From Marinobacter sp. ELB17 (GTDB taxonomy: Bacteria > Pseudomonadota > Gammaproteobacteria > Pseudomonadales > Oleiphilaceae): a stretch of 64,000 bases of DNA. Location of the stretch: positions 1 to 64,000 of the forward strand of contig NZ_AAXY01000002.1 in assembly GCF_000169375.1 (NCBI RefSeq), in the 5' to 3' direction. Positions 45,593 to 57,800 of the stretch are shown here, one piece after another; positions within the stretch are counted from its first letter, which is position 1; each line of letters begins with the position of its first letter. The notes beneath the pieces are model-generated. The model was not told the origin of the DNA. It searched no databases and saw only the letters and a list, made by a program, of their open reading frames with translations. A program made the translations under genes and the position numbers.

Positions 45593-45832
45593 TCAGTTTT
45601 TAGGGCGAGTGGCATCGTAGCCCAGACTGCTATCTGCTTCGCCATCAACGCGCTCGCTGTTTTCTTCACATTTCTGGGTGTTGCCGCCGCATAACTCGCA
45701 AGAAGAACTGATGCCCAGCGCGCCAATGCCACCACAGGTACCACTGATCGGTTTACGACCAAAAATAACACCCACCGACATGCCCGCTACCAGCAGAATC
45801 ACAATAAAAAACACCAGAATAAAAGTACCCAT
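45593..45832 (-). CDS. nqrM: Na+-NQR maturation protein NqrM
   Basis: This 79-residue protein has one N-terminal membrane helix (FILVFFIVILLVAGMSVGVIF) and a cysteine-rich part: CGGIGALG, SSCELCGGN and KCEE. NqrM delivers iron for the NqrD/NqrE metal centre of the sodium-pumping complex. It sits directly after apbE in the nqr operon, 12 bp downstream. Confidence 0.9.
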   Translation of the reverse strand: MGTFILVFFIVILLVAGMSVGVIFGRKPISGTCGGIGALGISSSCELCGGNTQKCEENSERVDGEADSSLGYDATRPKN

Positions 45833-45844
45833 GCTGTTCTCCCG

Positions 45845-46936
45845 CTACTGGGTTATAAAAGATGAAAATGCCGGTGTGTAGTGGGTTTCAAACCCCGTCT
45901 CACCGCGCACTATAAAATAAGCCGGTATGTTCTGGCGGACAGCCAACGCCATGGCATCCTCGAACCCCATCACAGTAAAGCCGGTGGCCAGAGCGTCAGC
46001 GCGCATACAGTTTTCCGCAATCACGGTGACCGACGCCAGGTTGTGGGTAATCGGTTTACCGGTTTGTGGATCCAGTGTATGGGAATAGCGCTGTCCGTTA
46101 AATTCGTAATAGTTACGATAGTCACCGGAAGTAGCCAGGGCACGATGGTTCCGGGTGCTATCCACGGCTGAGTCTCCGTCCACCACTCCACCCAACGCAA
46201 CGATGCGATTCACCTGCTCTGCGGCATCTCCGGGTGTTTCGATGGCCAAGCGCCAGGCAGAACCATCGGGCTTGCGCCCTCCAACACTGACTTCACCGCC
46301 AATTTCCACCAGATAACCGCTGATGCCTTCTGCGGCCAAATAGCGGGCGACTTCGTCAACGCCAAAGCCTTTGGCAATGGCACTCAAATCCAGATACTGC
46401 GCTTCACTGGTGCGTATGCCCGGGGGCTGGTCGCGCAGCTCGATTTTTTCATGACCGGTGCGGTTCAATATTCTGGCCAACGTGGCCTCGTCTGGCACTT
46501 TGTCTGGCCGCGAATCCGGGCCAAAACCCCATAGATTGACGACAGGGCCTATGGTGACATCAAAGGCGCCGTCAGTGAGTGCTGACACCGCTTCCGCTTC
46601 CAGCAGGACGGTGTATAAGGGTGCTGACAACGCGGTCCAATCGGACTGGTCTGGCAGCGCGTTGAAGCGTGACAGTTCGGAATCTTCGCGCCAGGTAGAC
46701 ATAGCTGCATCTACGCCGTCCAGAGCCTGCTCAATGCCGCCGGCAAGCTGTTGAAGCCGAACCTGGTCGTCTTCCATCACCACACTGATGTGGTAACGAG
46801 TGCCAAAGATCGGCCCGGAGATTTCCCAGATCTGTTGTTCCGGCTTAAACGAACAACCCGCCAGGGCCGCCACAACCAGTGCAAAAAACACACTGTTCAT
46901 GACCGCCCGGGCGGGTTTAACCATATTGAATAGCAT
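45845..46936 (-). CDS. apbE: FAD:protein FMN transferase ApbE (lipoprotein)
   Basis: This 363-residue protein has a lipoprotein signal with lipobox LAGC (Cys28), so it is anchored in the inner membrane facing the periplasm. The ApbE domain has GTRYHISVV, LDLSAIAKGFGVDEVA, YLVEIGGEV and SHTLDPQTGKP, and a metal-binding C-terminal part. It attaches FMN to threonines of NqrB and NqrC. GGAGG lies 14 bases before the chosen ATG, an unusually long spacing, so a shorter leader with a later ATG is possible. Confidence 0.92.
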   Translation of the reverse strand: MLFNMVKPARAVMNSVFFALVVAALAGCSFKPEQQIWEISGPIFGTRYHISVVMEDDQVRLQQLAGGIEQALDGVDAAMSTWREDSELSRFNALPDQSDWTALSAPLYTVLLEAEAVSALTDGAFDVTIGPVVNLWGFGPDSRPDKVPDEATLARILNRTGHEKIELRDQPPGIRTSEAQYLDLSAIAKGFGVDEVARYLAAEGISGYLVEIGGEVSVGGRKPDGSAWRLAIETPGDAAEQVNRIVALGGVVDGDSAVDSTRNHRALATSGDYRNYYEFNGQRYSHTLDPQTGKPITHNLASVTVIAENCMRADALATGFTVMGFEDAMALAVRQNIPAYFIVRGETGFETHYTPAFSSFITQ

Positions 46937-46959
46937 CGGGATTTTACTAGCCTCCTGTA

Positions 46960-48186
46960 TCAGCCACCGAAGTCATCCAGCATGATGTTTTCATCTTCTA
47001 CGCCCAGATCTTTCAGCATCTTGATAACCGATGCGTTCATGATGGGCGGCCCGCACATGTAAAACTCGCAGTCTTCGGGTGCCGGGTGATCTTTCAGGTA
47101 GTTTTCAAACAGCACATTGTGGATAAATCCGGTGTCACCACTCCAGTCGTCGTTTGGCTGGGGGTCAGACAAAGCCACGTGCCACACAAAATTATCATTT
47201 TCTTTGGCCAGGCCGTCAAAGTCTTCGACGTAGAACATTTCCCGTACGCTACGCGCGCCATACCAGAAACTGATCTTGCGCTTGGAGTTCAGACGTTTGA
47301 GCTGGTCAAAAATGAGGGAGCGCATAGGTGCCATACCGGCACCGCCACCCACAAACACCATTTCCGCATCGGTCTTCTTGGCAAAGAACTCACCGAACGG
47401 ACCCATTACTGTCATCTTATCGCCGAGTTTCAAATCAAACACAAAGCTCGACATGATTCCCGGGTTGTGGTCAGTGCCCGGAGGTGGCGTAGCGATACGG
47501 ATGTTAAACTTCAGTACGCCCTTCTCTTCCGGGTAGTTGGCCATGGAGTAAGCACGGATCGTGTCCTCCTTGTTAATGGCCTTGTAGCGCCAAATATCGT
47601 GCTTGTTCCAATCTTCACGGAACTCTTCTTCGATCGCAAATTCCTTGAAGTCGATTTCGTATGCCGGGCACTCCAGCTGCACGTAACCACCCGCACGGAA
47701 GGCGACTTCTTCGCCCTCTGGCAACTTCAGAACCAGTTCTTTAATAAAGGTGGCCTGGTTGTGGTTGCTCACCACTTCGCATTCCCACTTCTTAACACCG
47801 AAGAACTCTTCCGGCACTTCAATTTTCATGTCTTGCTTTACCGGAACCTGACACGACAGGCGCCAGCCTTCTTTTTCTTCCCGGTTGGTGAAGTGGGTCT
47901 TTTCGGTGGCCAACATAGCGCCGCCGCCTTCAAAAACCTTGCACTTGCACTGGGCGCAGGTTCCGCCCCCGCCACAGGCAGACGACAAAAAAATACCGCT
48001 GCCGGACAATGTGTTCAGCAGCTTTCCACCGGCTTCGGTTTTCACCGTGTGCTCGGGGTCGTCGTTAATTTCAATGGTCACATCACCGGTACTGACCAAC
48101 TGGGAACGGGCCGCGAGAATAATCGCAACCAGCGCCAAAACAATCACGGTGAACATGACTACGCCGAGAATAATTTCTGTATTCAT
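46960..48186 (-). CDS. nqrF: Na+-translocating NADH:quinone reductase subunit F
   Basis: This 408-residue protein has an N-terminal membrane helix (about 5-26), a plant-type [2Fe-2S] ferredoxin domain with Cys71, Cys77, Cys80 and Cys112, and a ferredoxin-reductase part with FAD motif [21 protein letters not shown] (NADH) and a C-terminal [11 protein letters not shown]. It takes electrons from NADH and passes them through FAD and the iron-sulfur centre into the complex. Confidence 0.95.
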   Translation of the reverse strand: MNTEIILGVVMFTVIVLALVAIILAARSQLVSTGDVTIEINDDPEHTVKTEAGGKLLNTLSGSGIFLSSACGGGGTCAQCKCKVFEGGGAMLATEKTHFTNREEKEGWRLSCQVPVKQDMKIEVPEEFFGVKKWECEVVSNHNQATFIKELVLKLPEGEEVAFRAGGYVQLECPAYEIDFKEFAIEEEFREDWNKHDIWRYKAINKEDTIRAYSMANYPEEKGVLKFNIRIATPPPGTDHNPGIMSSFVFDLKLGDKMTVMGPFGEFFAKKTDAEMVFVGGGAGMAPMRSLIFDQLKRLNSKRKISFWYGARSVREMFYVEDFDGLAKENDNFVWHVALSDPQPNDDWSGDTGFIHNVLFENYLKDHPAPEDCEFYMCGPPIMNASVIKMLKDLGVEDENIMLDDFGG

Positions 48187-48223
48187 GATCTCGCCTTTTC
48201 GTTTATCCGAATCACCGGGTGAA

Positions 48224-48832
48224 TTACAGGGAGATGCCGGAGAAAGACATAAAGCCCAATGACATCAAACCGACAGTAATAAAGGTTATGCCCAAGCCCC
48301 GCAGGCCTTCCGGTACGTCGCTGTACTTGAGTTTTTCCCGAATGCCGGCCAAAGCCACAATCGCCAGTGCCCAGCCTACGCCGGCACCGAAACCGTACAC
48401 CACACTCTCGCCGAAGGTGTAGTCACGCTCTACCATGAACAGAGCCGCACCCAAAATGGCGCAGTTCACGGTAATAAGCGGTAGAAAAACCCCAAGTGCG
48501 GCATATAGCGCCGGTATGTACTTATCCAGAACCATTTCCATGATCTGCACAATCGCAGCGATTACACCAATGTACGTAATCAATCCCAAAAAGCTCAGGT
48601 CTGTGTTGGGCAATCCGGCCCAAGACAACGCACCTTCACGCAGGATGTTGTTGTAGATCAGGTTATTCACTGGCACGGTGAGTGTCAGAACCACCACCAC
48701 GGCAATACCCAAGCCCGTTGCGGCTTCGATTTTCTTGGAGATCGCCAGGAAGGTACACATGCCCAGAAAGAAGGCCAAAGCCATGTTTTCAACGAAAATA
48801 GCCTTAATCAGCAGACTGATGTAGTGTTCCAT
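48224..48832 (-). CDS. nqrE: Na+-NQR subunit E
   Basis: This 202-residue integral membrane protein has six predicted helices, starting [22 protein letters not shown] and including [19 protein letters not shown], where the conserved Cys belongs to the intramembrane iron site shared with NqrD. Its start overlaps the nqrD stop by one base. Confidence 0.95.
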   Translation of the reverse strand: MEHYISLLIKAIFVENMALAFFLGMCTFLAISKKIEAATGLGIAVVVVLTLTVPVNNLIYNNILREGALSWAGLPNTDLSFLGLITYIGVIAAIVQIMEMVLDKYIPALYAALGVFLPLITVNCAILGAALFMVERDYTFGESVVYGFGAGVGWALAIVALAGIREKLKYSDVPEGLRGLGITFITVGLMSLGFMSFSGISL

Positions 48833-49497
48833 CAGAAGGCCTCCTTATGGGTGTGGCGGGACATTTTGAAGTCTGCCTCTTCCACTTGCTCGGGTTTCCA
48901 GGCGCGCAGGGCCCAGATTGCCAAGCCAATAATAAAGAACGCGCTCGGCGGCAACAGCAGCAGCCCGTTGGGGACGTACCAACCGCCCTGACTGACCGGC
49001 ACCATCAAGGTAACGCCAAACAGCGAACCGGCGCCCAGCAGTTCACGGAAGAAGGCAACAAACAGCAGCATAACCGAATAGCCCAAACCGTTACCGATGC
49101 CGTCCAGGAAACTCAGCCAGGGGCCGTTCTTCATGGCGAAACCTTCAGCGCGGCCCATCACGATGCAGTTGGTAATAATCAGACCAACGAATACCGACAG
49201 TTGCTTCGACACTTCATAGGCGTACGCCTTCAGCAACTGATCTACCACAATAACCAAAGAGGCAATGATGGTCATTTGAGCAATGATGCGGATGCTGTTC
49301 GGAATCTGCGCCCGGACCAGTGATACCGCTAAGTTGGAAAACGCGGTGACCGCAGTAACGGAAAGACACATAACGATGGTCACGTTCATGCTGGTGGTCA
49401 CCGCCAGCGCAGAACAGATACCCAGAATCTGTAATCCGATTGGATTATTATTGAAAATCGGTTCAAACAGAACTTGTTTCGCGGTGATTTCGGACAT
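48832..49497 (-). CDS. nqrD: Na+-NQR subunit D
   Basis: This 221-residue membrane protein is homologous to NqrE, with the family sequence [18 protein letters not shown] and [16 protein letters not shown] carrying the cysteine of the NqrD/E iron centre. Together with NqrE it forms the pseudo-symmetric core of electron transfer across the membrane. Confidence 0.95.
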   Translation of the reverse strand: MSEITAKQVLFEPIFNNNPIGLQILGICSALAVTTSMNVTIVMCLSVTAVTAFSNLAVSLVRAQIPNSIRIIAQMTIIASLVIVVDQLLKAYAYEVSKQLSVFVGLIITNCIVMGRAEGFAMKNGPWLSFLDGIGNGLGYSVMLLFVAFFRELLGAGSLFGVTLMVPVSQGGWYVPNGLLLLPPSAFFIIGLAIWALRAWKPEQVEEADFKMSRHTHKEAF

Positions 49498-49499
49498 GA

Positions 49500-50303
49500 T
49501 CAGACCTCCCCTTCACGAAGTTTCTTGAGGAACGCCGCGTAGCCACGATCACCCATCCAATAATTCACCAGATGCTCTACACCGCGACTGGTCAAGGTGG
49601 CACCGGAAAGCGCGTCCACTTTGTGTTGCTTGTTCGCGGTATTGGCATCAACACCGCCTTTTACCAGGCGGATCTGTGGCTCGGTTTTGTTTTCGTCGTA
49701 AAGCTGCTTGCCCACCCACTGGGACTTCCAGCGCGGGTTATCCACCTCACCACCCAGGCCCGGCGTTTCCGCGTGGGCGTAAAAGCCCAAACCTTCGATG
49801 GTGTTCAAGTCGCCCTCAAGGGATACAAAGCCATACAGAGTAGACCACAAACCATAACCGTGAACCGGCAGTACAACGCGCTTCACCTCGTCGCCTTCGC
49901 GCAGCAGATAGACCTTGGCTACGTTAGGGCGACGCTTTATGCCCGCCAGGTCTTCCTTGGGAGGAATCTTGGTGGACATATCCGGGTTAGACGCGGCCTT
50001 GTACATGTCGTACTTCATCGGGTCTTGCACATTGACCGCTTCAGGCTCAACAAAGGCGCCAGAATCCAAATCTACCAGGCGAACATCAAAGCGGGTGAAG
50101 ATATCTTCGATCTGCTCGGCACTGGCGGCTTCCGGTAACATGCCCGAGGCCGCCAGAATATTGGTTTTAATGTCCAGGTTCTGATTTTTGATCTGTGCCG
50201 GGCGCAGCAATACTGCGGCGGTCGACACGATCACTGAAAACACGATACTCAGGACCAAAGCGACCATTAACGTTCTGGAGACTGTTTCTTTAACTTTAGC
50301 CAC
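49500..50303 (-). CDS. nqrC: Na+-NQR subunit C
   Basis: The protein is 267 residues from a GTG at 50303 with GGAGG 7 bases upstream; the longer ORF start has no ribosome site and would overlap nqrB by about 40 bp instead of 8. It has one N-terminal membrane helix ([22 protein letters not shown]) and a periplasmic FMN-binding domain ending in [12 protein letters not shown], the threonine of which (SGAT) is flavinylated by ApbE. Confidence 0.93.
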   Translation of the reverse strand: MAKVKETVSRTLMVALVLSIVFSVIVSTAAVLLRPAQIKNQNLDIKTNILAASGMLPEAASAEQIEDIFTRFDVRLVDLDSGAFVEPEAVNVQDPMKYDMYKAASNPDMSTKIPPKEDLAGIKRRPNVAKVYLLREGDEVKRVVLPVHGYGLWSTLYGFVSLEGDLNTIEGLGFYAHAETPGLGGEVDNPRWKSQWVGKQLYDENKTEPQIRLVKGGVDANTANKQHKVDALSGATLTSRGVEHLVNYWMGDRGYAAFLKKLREGEV

Positions 50304-51504
50304 GAGCGAGCCTCCGTTTGACATTGGCCTGAACAACGTAGTGGTCCATCAGCGGGGCAAACAGGTTGGCGAACAGAATCGCCAACATGATGCCTTCGGG
50401 GAAGGCCGGGTTTACGACACGTATCAGAATGGTCATCACGCCCACCAGAATGCCGAAGCACCAGCGGCCGGTGTGGGTCATGGCAGACGACACCGGGTCC
50501 GTCGCCATAAACATCATGCCGAAGGCAAAACCACCAATCACCAGATGCCAGTACGCCGGCACGGCAAACATGGGATTCGTTTCTGACCCCACCACATTCA
50601 TTAGCAACGAGGTGGCAATCATGCCTAGCAATACGCCCCCAACAATACGGTAAGAGGCTATTTTCATGATCAGCAGCACAGCGCCACCTGCCAGCACAGC
50701 CAGGGTCGAGGTTTCACCCATAGAGCCCTGAATGGTGCCCATGAACGCGTTCGCCCAACCAATCTGGCTTTCCAGAGCTTCAACACCGCCGCTGGCAGCC
50801 CAGCTCAGAGATGTCGCACCACTAAAACCGTCGACCGCTGTCCATACCGTATCGCCGGAAATCTGCGCCGGGTAGGCGAAGTACAGGAAAGCACGGCCGG
50901 TCAGCGCCGGGTTGAGGAAGTTTTTGCCGGTTCCGCCAAACACTTCTTTGCCGATCACAATACCAAAGGTAATGCCTAAAGCCACTTGCCACAAAGGCAC
51001 GGTAGGCGGGCAAATCAGCGCAAACAAAATCGAGGTTACGAAAAAACCCTCGTTGATTTCATGGCGACGCACGGTGGCAAACATCACTTCCCAGAACCCG
51101 CCGACAACAAAGGTCACCGCGTAGATGGGAATAAAGTAGGCCATACCGTAGATGAAATTATCCAGCAGGCCAGCACCCGCGCCGGTTACCGCCAAAGCGT
51201 TGATAAACGCGGTGCGTAAGCCGCCGTCTCCGATCAAAGCCTCCGGATTGGTGGCCAGGTAGCTGTTGGCCTGAAAGCCGATGTTCCACATACCGAAGAA
51301 CATCGCCGGGAAGGTGCACAGCCACACCGTGATCATGATGCGTTTCAGGTCAATGCCATCGCGCACATGAGAGGTGGATTTGGTGACCGAACTGGGCGAG
51401 TAAAAAATGGTGTCTACCGCTTCGTAGAGCGCGTACCAACGCTCGTGACGACCACCTTTCTCAAAATGATGCTCGATTCCGTCGAGAAACTGTCGGATAG
51501 CCAT
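50296..51504 (-). CDS. nqrB: Na+-NQR subunit B
   Basis: This 402-residue polytopic membrane protein has about ten helices. The motif [15 protein letters not shown] contains the threonine that receives covalent FMN from ApbE. Other family segments are [21 protein letters not shown] and [17 protein letters not shown]. It carries riboflavin and the sodium pathway. The stop is TAA, overlapping the nqrC start by 8 bp. Confidence 0.95.
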   Translation of the reverse strand: MAIRQFLDGIEHHFEKGGRHERWYALYEAVDTIFYSPSSVTKSTSHVRDGIDLKRIMITVWLCTFPAMFFGMWNIGFQANSYLATNPEALIGDGGLRTAFINALAVTGAGAGLLDNFIYGMAYFIPIYAVTFVVGGFWEVMFATVRRHEINEGFFVTSILFALICPPTVPLWQVALGITFGIVIGKEVFGGTGKNFLNPALTGRAFLYFAYPAQISGDTVWTAVDGFSGATSLSWAASGGVEALESQIGWANAFMGTIQGSMGETSTLAVLAGGAVLLIMKIASYRIVGGVLLGMIATSLLMNVVGSETNPMFAVPAYWHLVIGGFAFGMMFMATDPVSSAMTHTGRWCFGILVGVMTILIRVVNPAFPEGIMLAILFANLFAPLMDHYVVQANVKRRLARG

Positions 51505-51507
51505 AAC

Positions 51508-52854
51508 TTAGCCCTCGATCTCGATGCGGGTCAGGTTCTCTCGGAGAATTGGCCCGTATTCATATTTACCCGGACACACGAAGGTGCACAGAGCCAGATC
51601 TTCTTCATCCAGTTCCAGAGCGCCCAGTTTCTGGGCCATTTCCGTGTCACCGACAATTAACGCCCGCAACAGCTGGGTTGGCAATATGTCTAACGGCATG
51701 ACGCGCTCGTAAGCGCCCACCGGAACCATCGCTCGTTCGCTGCCGTTGGTGCTGGTATTGAAGTTGAATCGCTTGCCACCGGTCAGTTTTGACAGGTAGA
51801 TGTTCAGTGTCGAGAATTTATTCACGCCCGGCGACAGGTAGGCCATGAAGTGCCGGCTATTGCCTTCAGCCAGCACCGACACCTGGTTGGCGAAACGCCC
51901 TAAATAGGCGCAGGCACCTTCGGCCCGTCGGCCGCCAAACACTGACCCCGATATCGGGCGCAGTTCGCAGTCGGTTTCGGTTTCGCCATCCAACAATTCA
52001 ACCAGACTCGCTCCTAAACGTGTACGAACCAGGCGAGGTTTCAGAGCTTTAGGACCTCCAATTGCGACAACGCGTTCAATCGGAAGTTCACCGGTGACGA
52101 ACAGCTTGCCGATATCGATCACGTCCTGATAATTCACCGACCACACAGTTTTGCTGAGCGATACCGGGTCCAGGTGATGAATATGGGTACCTACGTTACC
52201 GGCCGGGTGAACGCCGTCACACTGATTGACTTCAATGGCATCAGACTTGGGCACTGCCACGTTTGAGCCAGGCTTACCTGTTACAAACACCTTGCCGGCG
52301 GTCAGCTTGGCAATAATGCTCAGGCCGTTTTCAAAGGCCTTGCTGTGTTCGGCAATGATAATAGTAGGGTCTGCGGCCAGCGGGTTGGTATCCATCACCG
52401 ACACAAAGATTGAATGAGGCGCGGAGTCAATAGCCGGCACTTTGCTGTACGGACGCGTTACCAGCGTCGCCCACAACCCGGATTCCACTAGGTTATCAAC
52501 AACCTGCTGGCGTTCCAGGCCCGCAATATCGGCATCGCTGTAACACGCGAAGGTTTCCGCCTCGTTGCCATCAATTTCGATGACAATCGACTGGAAAACC
52601 CGACGGTCACCACGGTTGATTTCTTTCACCACGCCCGCTGCCGGTGAGGTGTAACGAACGCCTTCGGTCTTCTTATCCGTAAACAGCAGCGTGCCGCGTT
52701 TAACGCGATCCCCTTCCTTTACAACCATCGTCGGCTTCATGCCGTTGTAGTCAAAGCCGACAAGTGCCACGTGGCGAATCGGTTTGCCGTCGGTGATGGT
52801 CTGTTCGGGGACGCCGCTGATGGGAAGATCCAGGCCTTTTGTGATCTTTATCAT
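51508..52854 (-). CDS. nqrA: Na+-NQR subunit A
   Basis: The protein is 448 residues from the ATG at 52854 ([12 protein letters not shown]), the conserved NqrA N-terminus; a codon three residues upstream is not favoured. It is soluble and peripheral, with [36 protein letters not shown] and the C-terminal [16 protein letters not shown]. It supports the quinone site. It is the first gene of the operon, which continues to nqrM. Confidence 0.95.
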   Translation of the reverse strand: MIKITKGLDLPISGVPEQTITDGKPIRHVALVGFDYNGMKPTMVVKEGDRVKRGTLLFTDKKTEGVRYTSPAAGVVKEINRGDRRVFQSIVIEIDGNEAETFACYSDADIAGLERQQVVDNLVESGLWATLVTRPYSKVPAIDSAPHSIFVSVMDTNPLAADPTIIIAEHSKAFENGLSIIAKLTAGKVFVTGKPGSNVAVPKSDAIEVNQCDGVHPAGNVGTHIHHLDPVSLSKTVWSVNYQDVIDIGKLFVTGELPIERVVAIGGPKALKPRLVRTRLGASLVELLDGETETDCELRPISGSVFGGRRAEGACAYLGRFANQVSVLAEGNSRHFMAYLSPGVNKFSTLNIYLSKLTGGKRFNFNTSTNGSERAMVPVGAYERVMPLDILPTQLLRALIVGDTEMAQKLGALELDEEDLALCTFVCPGKYEYGPILRENLTRIEIEG

Positions 52855-53074
52855 TAGCCTCATCCAATCATCATAAACTATTCGATGTATTTACCACGCC
52901 AGACGCATTACCTCGACCTCCCTGCACATACCTCACCGGTTTGGTGTTAAGTGGCTTGCCGTAAGGCGGTTGGCGTTACGCCAGCACAGACCGGTGGCAG
53001 AGGAAGGATAAGAAGCGGGCGTCAGACATAACCAAAATCGCGCTTATTATAGAGAGTCGGGGCCGGCATTTCCA
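52855..53074 (-). promoter_or_regulatory. nqr operon promoter and long leader
   Basis: On the minus strand, TGGAAA (53069-53074) and TATAAT (53046-53051) are 17 bp apart. This places the start of transcription near 53039 and leaves a leader of about 185 bases before nqrA. The leader contains short self-complementary parts, including GGCGTAACGCC and CACC...GGTG around an ACCGGT. No known riboswitch is recognised. The remaining gene-free bases between nqrA and gap hold the gap terminator. Confidence 0.6.
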
Positions 53075-53133
53075 CCGCAAAGGCCCACCAGTTTGTTGCT
53101 CTAAGTAAAGAGGGTGTGTTTGTACCGCGCCAC

Positions 53134-53172
53134 AAAAAAACCCCATCAGCAAAAACTGAAGGGGCTTTTATT
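53134..53172 (-). terminator. Intrinsic terminator of gap
   Basis: On the minus strand CCCCTTCAG pairs with CTGATGGGG (arms at 53141-53149 and 53156-53164, one mismatch) around a 6-base loop and is followed by seven T residues. It lies 40 bp after the gap stop codon and would separate gap from the nqr operon. Confidence 0.8.
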
Positions 53173-53211
53173 CACTCATCAGGCAATTACCTCAGAGCCA
53201 GCACGACCAAC

Positions 53212-54681
53212 TCAGCCGCGGACACGCTTGGGAAAAATAGGGTAGTTGATGCCGGCCATCTGGCTAACAACCCTTATAACCTGTGCGCTGTAGCCGAATT
53301 CATTGTCGTACCAAACGTACAGAATCAGGCGTTTTCCGGCAGCAATCGTTGCTTGGGCATCCACAATACCGGCGTGGCGCGAGCCAACAAAATCGGTCGA
53401 TACCACTTCTGTGGAGTTTACATAGTCAATCTGCTTTTGCAGTTCGGAGTGCAGCGCTATGTCACGCAGGTATTCGTTAACGCTTTCTACATCCACGTCT
53501 GTTTTCAGATTCAGGTTCAGAATCGCCATGGAAACGTTAGGCGTGGGCACACGAATGGCGTTACCCGTCAGCTTGCCTTTCAATTCTGGCAGCGCCTTTG
53601 ACACCGCCTTGGCGGCGCCGGTCTCGGTAATTACCATGTTCAGCGGCGCACTGCGGCCACGGCGACTGCCTTTGTGGTAGTTGTCGATCAGGTTCTGGTC
53701 GTTGGTGTAAGAGTGCACCGTTTCTACGTGGCCATCTTCAATGCCGTATTCGTCGTAGATAGCCTTCAGCACCGGGGTAATGGCGTTGGTGGTGCACGAG
53801 GCGGCCGACAGAATTTTGTCGTCGTCGGTAATCCAGTCGTTATTGATTCCGTAAACAATATTCTTAATGTCACCTTTGCCCGGCGCGGTCAGCATCACGC
53901 GGCTGACGCCTTTGGATTTCAGGTGCAGACCCAGGCCTTCTTCATCGCGCCACATGCCGGTGTTATCGATCACAATGGCATTCTTGATGCCGTACCGGGT
54001 GTAGTCCACCTGGTCTGGCCCGGCGGAGTAAATCACTTTAATAAAGTTGCCGTTGGCGATCAGCGCGGAGTTTTCCGCGTCAACGCTAATAGTGCCATTA
54101 AAGGGGCCGTGAACGGAGTCGCGGCGCAGCAGGCTGGCACGCTTTTCCAGATCGTTGTCGGCACCGCCATGACGCACAACGATGGCACGCAAACGCAGGT
54201 TGTTACCGCCACCGGCTTTTTCAATCAGAATACGGGCCAACAAGCGGCCGATACGGCCAAAACCGTAAAGCACTATGTCTTTGGTGTCGTTTTGGGCGTC
54301 TTCTTCCGACTGGGAAGCGTACAAACCCGCGATGGTTCCGATTTCCTGCGTAAGAAACTCGTTCAGATCACCACCAAGGGCACGGAATTTGACCGCCAGC
54401 TTGCCGATGTCTACGTGGCCACGCCCCAGCTCCATGGCGTCCATCGCCTGAAGAATGGGTAGGGTGTCATGTACCGACAGCTCGCTGTCTTCTACCTGAC
54501 GCACATAGCGGTGGGCGCGAATGATATCAATCACTGACTGGTTGATCACCGAGCGGCCGTAAACCGACGTGACAACATTGTTGCGGCGGTACAGGCGTCC
54601 AATTAGCGGGATCATGGCTTCGGCGGTAGATTCGCGCTCTGTCCAGTTCGACAGGTGCTGGTGGATCTGTTTGTGGCTCAC
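53212..54681 (-). CDS. gap: Glyceraldehyde-3-phosphate dehydrogenase, long form
   Basis: This 489-residue protein has a canonical GAPDH core: GFGRIGR (140-146) for NAD(P) binding, SAASCTTN with catalytic Cys296, HSYTNDQNLID, RRGRSAPLNMV and WYDNEFGYSAQ. An N-terminal extension of about 130 helical residues sets it apart from the usual 330-residue enzyme. The long form also adjoins mfd in Pseudomonas. It is divergent from mfd. The cofactor preference is not evident from sequence. Confidence 0.9.
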   Translation of the reverse strand: MSHKQIHQHLSNWTERESTAEAMIPLIGRLYRRNNVVTSVYGRSVINQSVIDIIRAHRYVRQVEDSELSVHDTLPILQAMDAMELGRGHVDIGKLAVKFRALGGDLNEFLTQEIGTIAGLYASQSEEDAQNDTKDIVLYGFGRIGRLLARILIEKAGGGNNLRLRAIVVRHGGADNDLEKRASLLRRDSVHGPFNGTISVDAENSALIANGNFIKVIYSAGPDQVDYTRYGIKNAIVIDNTGMWRDEEGLGLHLKSKGVSRVMLTAPGKGDIKNIVYGINNDWITDDDKILSAASCTTNAITPVLKAIYDEYGIEDGHVETVHSYTNDQNLIDNYHKGSRRGRSAPLNMVITETGAAKAVSKALPELKGKLTGNAIRVPTPNVSMAILNLNLKTDVDVESVNEYLRDIALHSELQKQIDYVNSTEVVSTDFVGSRHAGIVDAQATIAAGKRLILYVWYDNEFGYSAQVIRVVSQMAGINYPIFPKRVRG

Positions 54682-54882
54682 GGTTTAGGACCTCTGGATA
54701 GAAACGTTTTGGGCATGCAAAGTAAACATGAGAAAAATCAGGTTACGTATTATCCAATTTAACGCCGCCTACGGCAAATCCAACGCCCGTTTTTACATCC
54801 ACTCGACCCCTCCTGCACTGCAGCGGTAGAATGGCCAGCTTATTTACCGGCTCTCGAATTCGAAAAAGGCACATTTTCCAAC

Positions 54883-57800
54883 ATGACCAGCACTACCCTG
54901 CTCGCCCCGGAATTCCCAAAAAAGCCTGCCGATCATCGTGTCTGGGGTCAGCTTCATGGCAGCAGTGACGCTCTGGCAGTTTGTGAAAGCGCGCGCAACC
55001 ATCAGGGGTTGACCCTGGTGATCACCCGCAGCACCGCCGATGCCATCCGTCTGGAACAGGCAATGCGGTTTTTTCTGGGCCTACCAGCGGAAGAAGACGG
55101 CCCGGCCATAAGCGCCGATGGTCTGGAATTACTGTCGCTGCCAGACTGGGAAACCCTGCCTTACGACCAGTTTTCGCCCCATCAGGATATTATTTCCCGC
55201 CGCATTCGCACCTTGCACCGCCTGCCCTCTACCGCACACGGCGTGCTTGTTGTACCTGCGCGCACCCTGATGCACCGGTTACCGCCGGTGAACTACTTGC
55301 AGGGCAACACCCTGCTATTGAAAGTTGGCCAGTCGCTGGACATCAGCAGCTGGCGCTTGCAGCTCGAAGCGGCCGGCTACCGCTATGCCGACAACGTCTA
55401 CGAGCACGGTGAGTACGCGGTGCGGGGGGCCATTCTGGATATTTTCCCCATGGGCGCCAGCCAGCCCTACCGCATTGATTTGTTCGACAACGAAATTGAA
55501 ACCCTGCGCACCTTTGACCCGGACACCCAGCGCTCGGTCGATCGCATCCAGCAGGTGGAACTGCTGCCGGCGTTTGAATTCCCCTGGGACAAACAAGCCC
55601 GTTCGGCGTTTCGCGGGCGCTGGTTCGAGCAATTCCCCAGCGCAGACAAAAGCGCGCCTGTGTATCAGGACGTCAGTCAGGGCATCACTTCGCCAGGCAT
55701 TGAATATTATTTGCCGCTATTTTTTGATGCCACTGCCACGCTTTTTGATTACCTGCCGGCCAGTACCCGGGTGTTCACCGCCGACGGTCTGAACGAATCG
55801 GTGCAGCAGTTCGACAGCGAAACCCGCAACCGTTATGAAGATCGCCGCCACGACCGCGTGCGGCCAATCATGCCGCCGGCCCAGCTGTTTTTGCAGCAGG
55901 ACGAGCTGTTCGGGCTGCTCAAGCAGTTTCCACGGGTAACCACACGCACAGCCACCGACGACGGCAACGGCAGCGTGAACTGCGCCGCTCGCGAACTGCC
56001 AGACATAGCCATGGACGGGCGCGCAGCAGACCCTGCCGGGCGCTTAAAACGGTTCATCAGCGAATTCGGCGGCCGCATTCTGATTTGTGCCGAATCGTCT
56101 GGCCGGCGCGAAGCGCTGATCGACAATCTGGCCCAACAATCCCTGCAGCTTCAGGCGCTGGACGGCTGGCAAAGTTTTCTGGATAGCCCGAAATGCAGCT
56201 TGGGCATTACCATCGCGCCTATGGAGCAGGGCTTGGTGCTGCCAGACCGGCAACTGGCGCTGATCACCGAAACGGCTCTTTTCGGTGATCGGGTGCTGCA
56301 GCGCAGGCGCCGGGAAAAGCCCACTGAGCTGAACGACGACGGCTACCGCGACCTTTCGGAACTGCGTATCGGCTCGCCGGTGGTGCATATTGACCACGGT
56401 GTGGGCCGCTATCAGGGTTTGGAAACCATCACCGTGGAAGGAGAAGCCAGCGAATTTCTGATGCTGGGATACGCTGGCAGCTCCAAGCTGTATGTTCCTG
56501 TGTCCAGCCTGCATCTGATTTCACGTTACGCCGGCAGCGACACCGAACACGCGCCGCTGCACAAGCTGGGCACCGATCGCTGGAACACCGCTAAAAAGAA
56601 AGCTCTGGAAAAAATCCGTGATACCGCCGCTGAGCTGCTAGACGTGTATGCCCGCCGCGAAGCCCGCAAAGGCTTCAGCTTTGATAACCCGCAGGAAGCC
56701 TATCGCACCTTTGCAGCAGGTTTCCCGTTCGAGGAAACGCCAGACCAAGAGGTGGCCATTCAGGCAGTTCTGGAAGACATGACCAGTGAACGCCCGATGG
56801 ATCGTTTGGTTTGCGGCGATGTGGGCTTTGGCAAAACCGAAGTGGCCATGCGCGCCGCGTTTGTGGCGACCTGGTCTGGCAAACAGGTGGCGGTGCTGGT
56901 GCCCACGACGTTGCTGGCGCAGCAACATTATGAATCTTTCCGCGACCGCTTCTCGGATACCGCCGTTAATATAGAGCTGCTCAGCCGCTTTCGCAGTGGC
57001 AGCCAGACCAATAAAGCGCTGGAGGCCATGGAAAACGGCAAAGCCGATATTGTTATTGGCACCCACAAACTGCTGCAAGGCAACATTCGGTTCAAGAATC
57101 TGGGTTTGGTGATTATTGACGAAGAGCACCGCTTTGGCGTGCAACAGAAAGAAAAGTTAAAGGCGTTGCGGGCCGAAGTAGACATGCTCAATCTGACCGC
57201 CACACCCATTCCCCGCACCCTGAATATGGCCATGGGCCACCTGCGTGACCTGTCCATCATTGCAACACCACCGGCGCGGCGGCTGTCGGTAAAAACCTTT
57301 GTGCGCCAGCGCGACGAACCCATGGTGAAAGAAGCGATTTTGCGGGAAATCCTGCGTGGCGGTCAGGTGTACTTTCTGCACAATAACGTGACCAGCATCG
57401 AAAAAACCGCGGCAGACCTGCGCCAATTGATTCCCGAAGCCCGCGTTGGCGTGGCCCACGGCCAGATGCGCGAACGCGATCTGGAACAGATCATGACGGA
57501 CTTTTATCACAAGCGCTTCAACGTGCTGGTGTGTACCACCATCATTGAAACCGGCATAGACGTGCCCACCGCCAACACCATTATTATCGAGCGCGCGGAT
57601 AAATTCGGTCTGGCCCAGCTGCACCAGTTGCGAGGCCGGGTGGGCCGTTCCCACCATCAAGCCTACGCTTACCTGCTCACGCCGCCACCGAAAGCCATCA
57701 GCTCCGATGCAAAAAAGCGCCTGGAGGCCATTTCTGAAGCCCAGGATTTGGGCGCCGGTTTTATGCTGGCCACCCAAGACCTCGAAATCCGCGGCGCCGG

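Noticed and set aside
53212..54681. GAPDH with a 130-residue extension as a gene fusion
   Set aside because: The long form next to mfd is known in pseudomonads, so this is a family feature.
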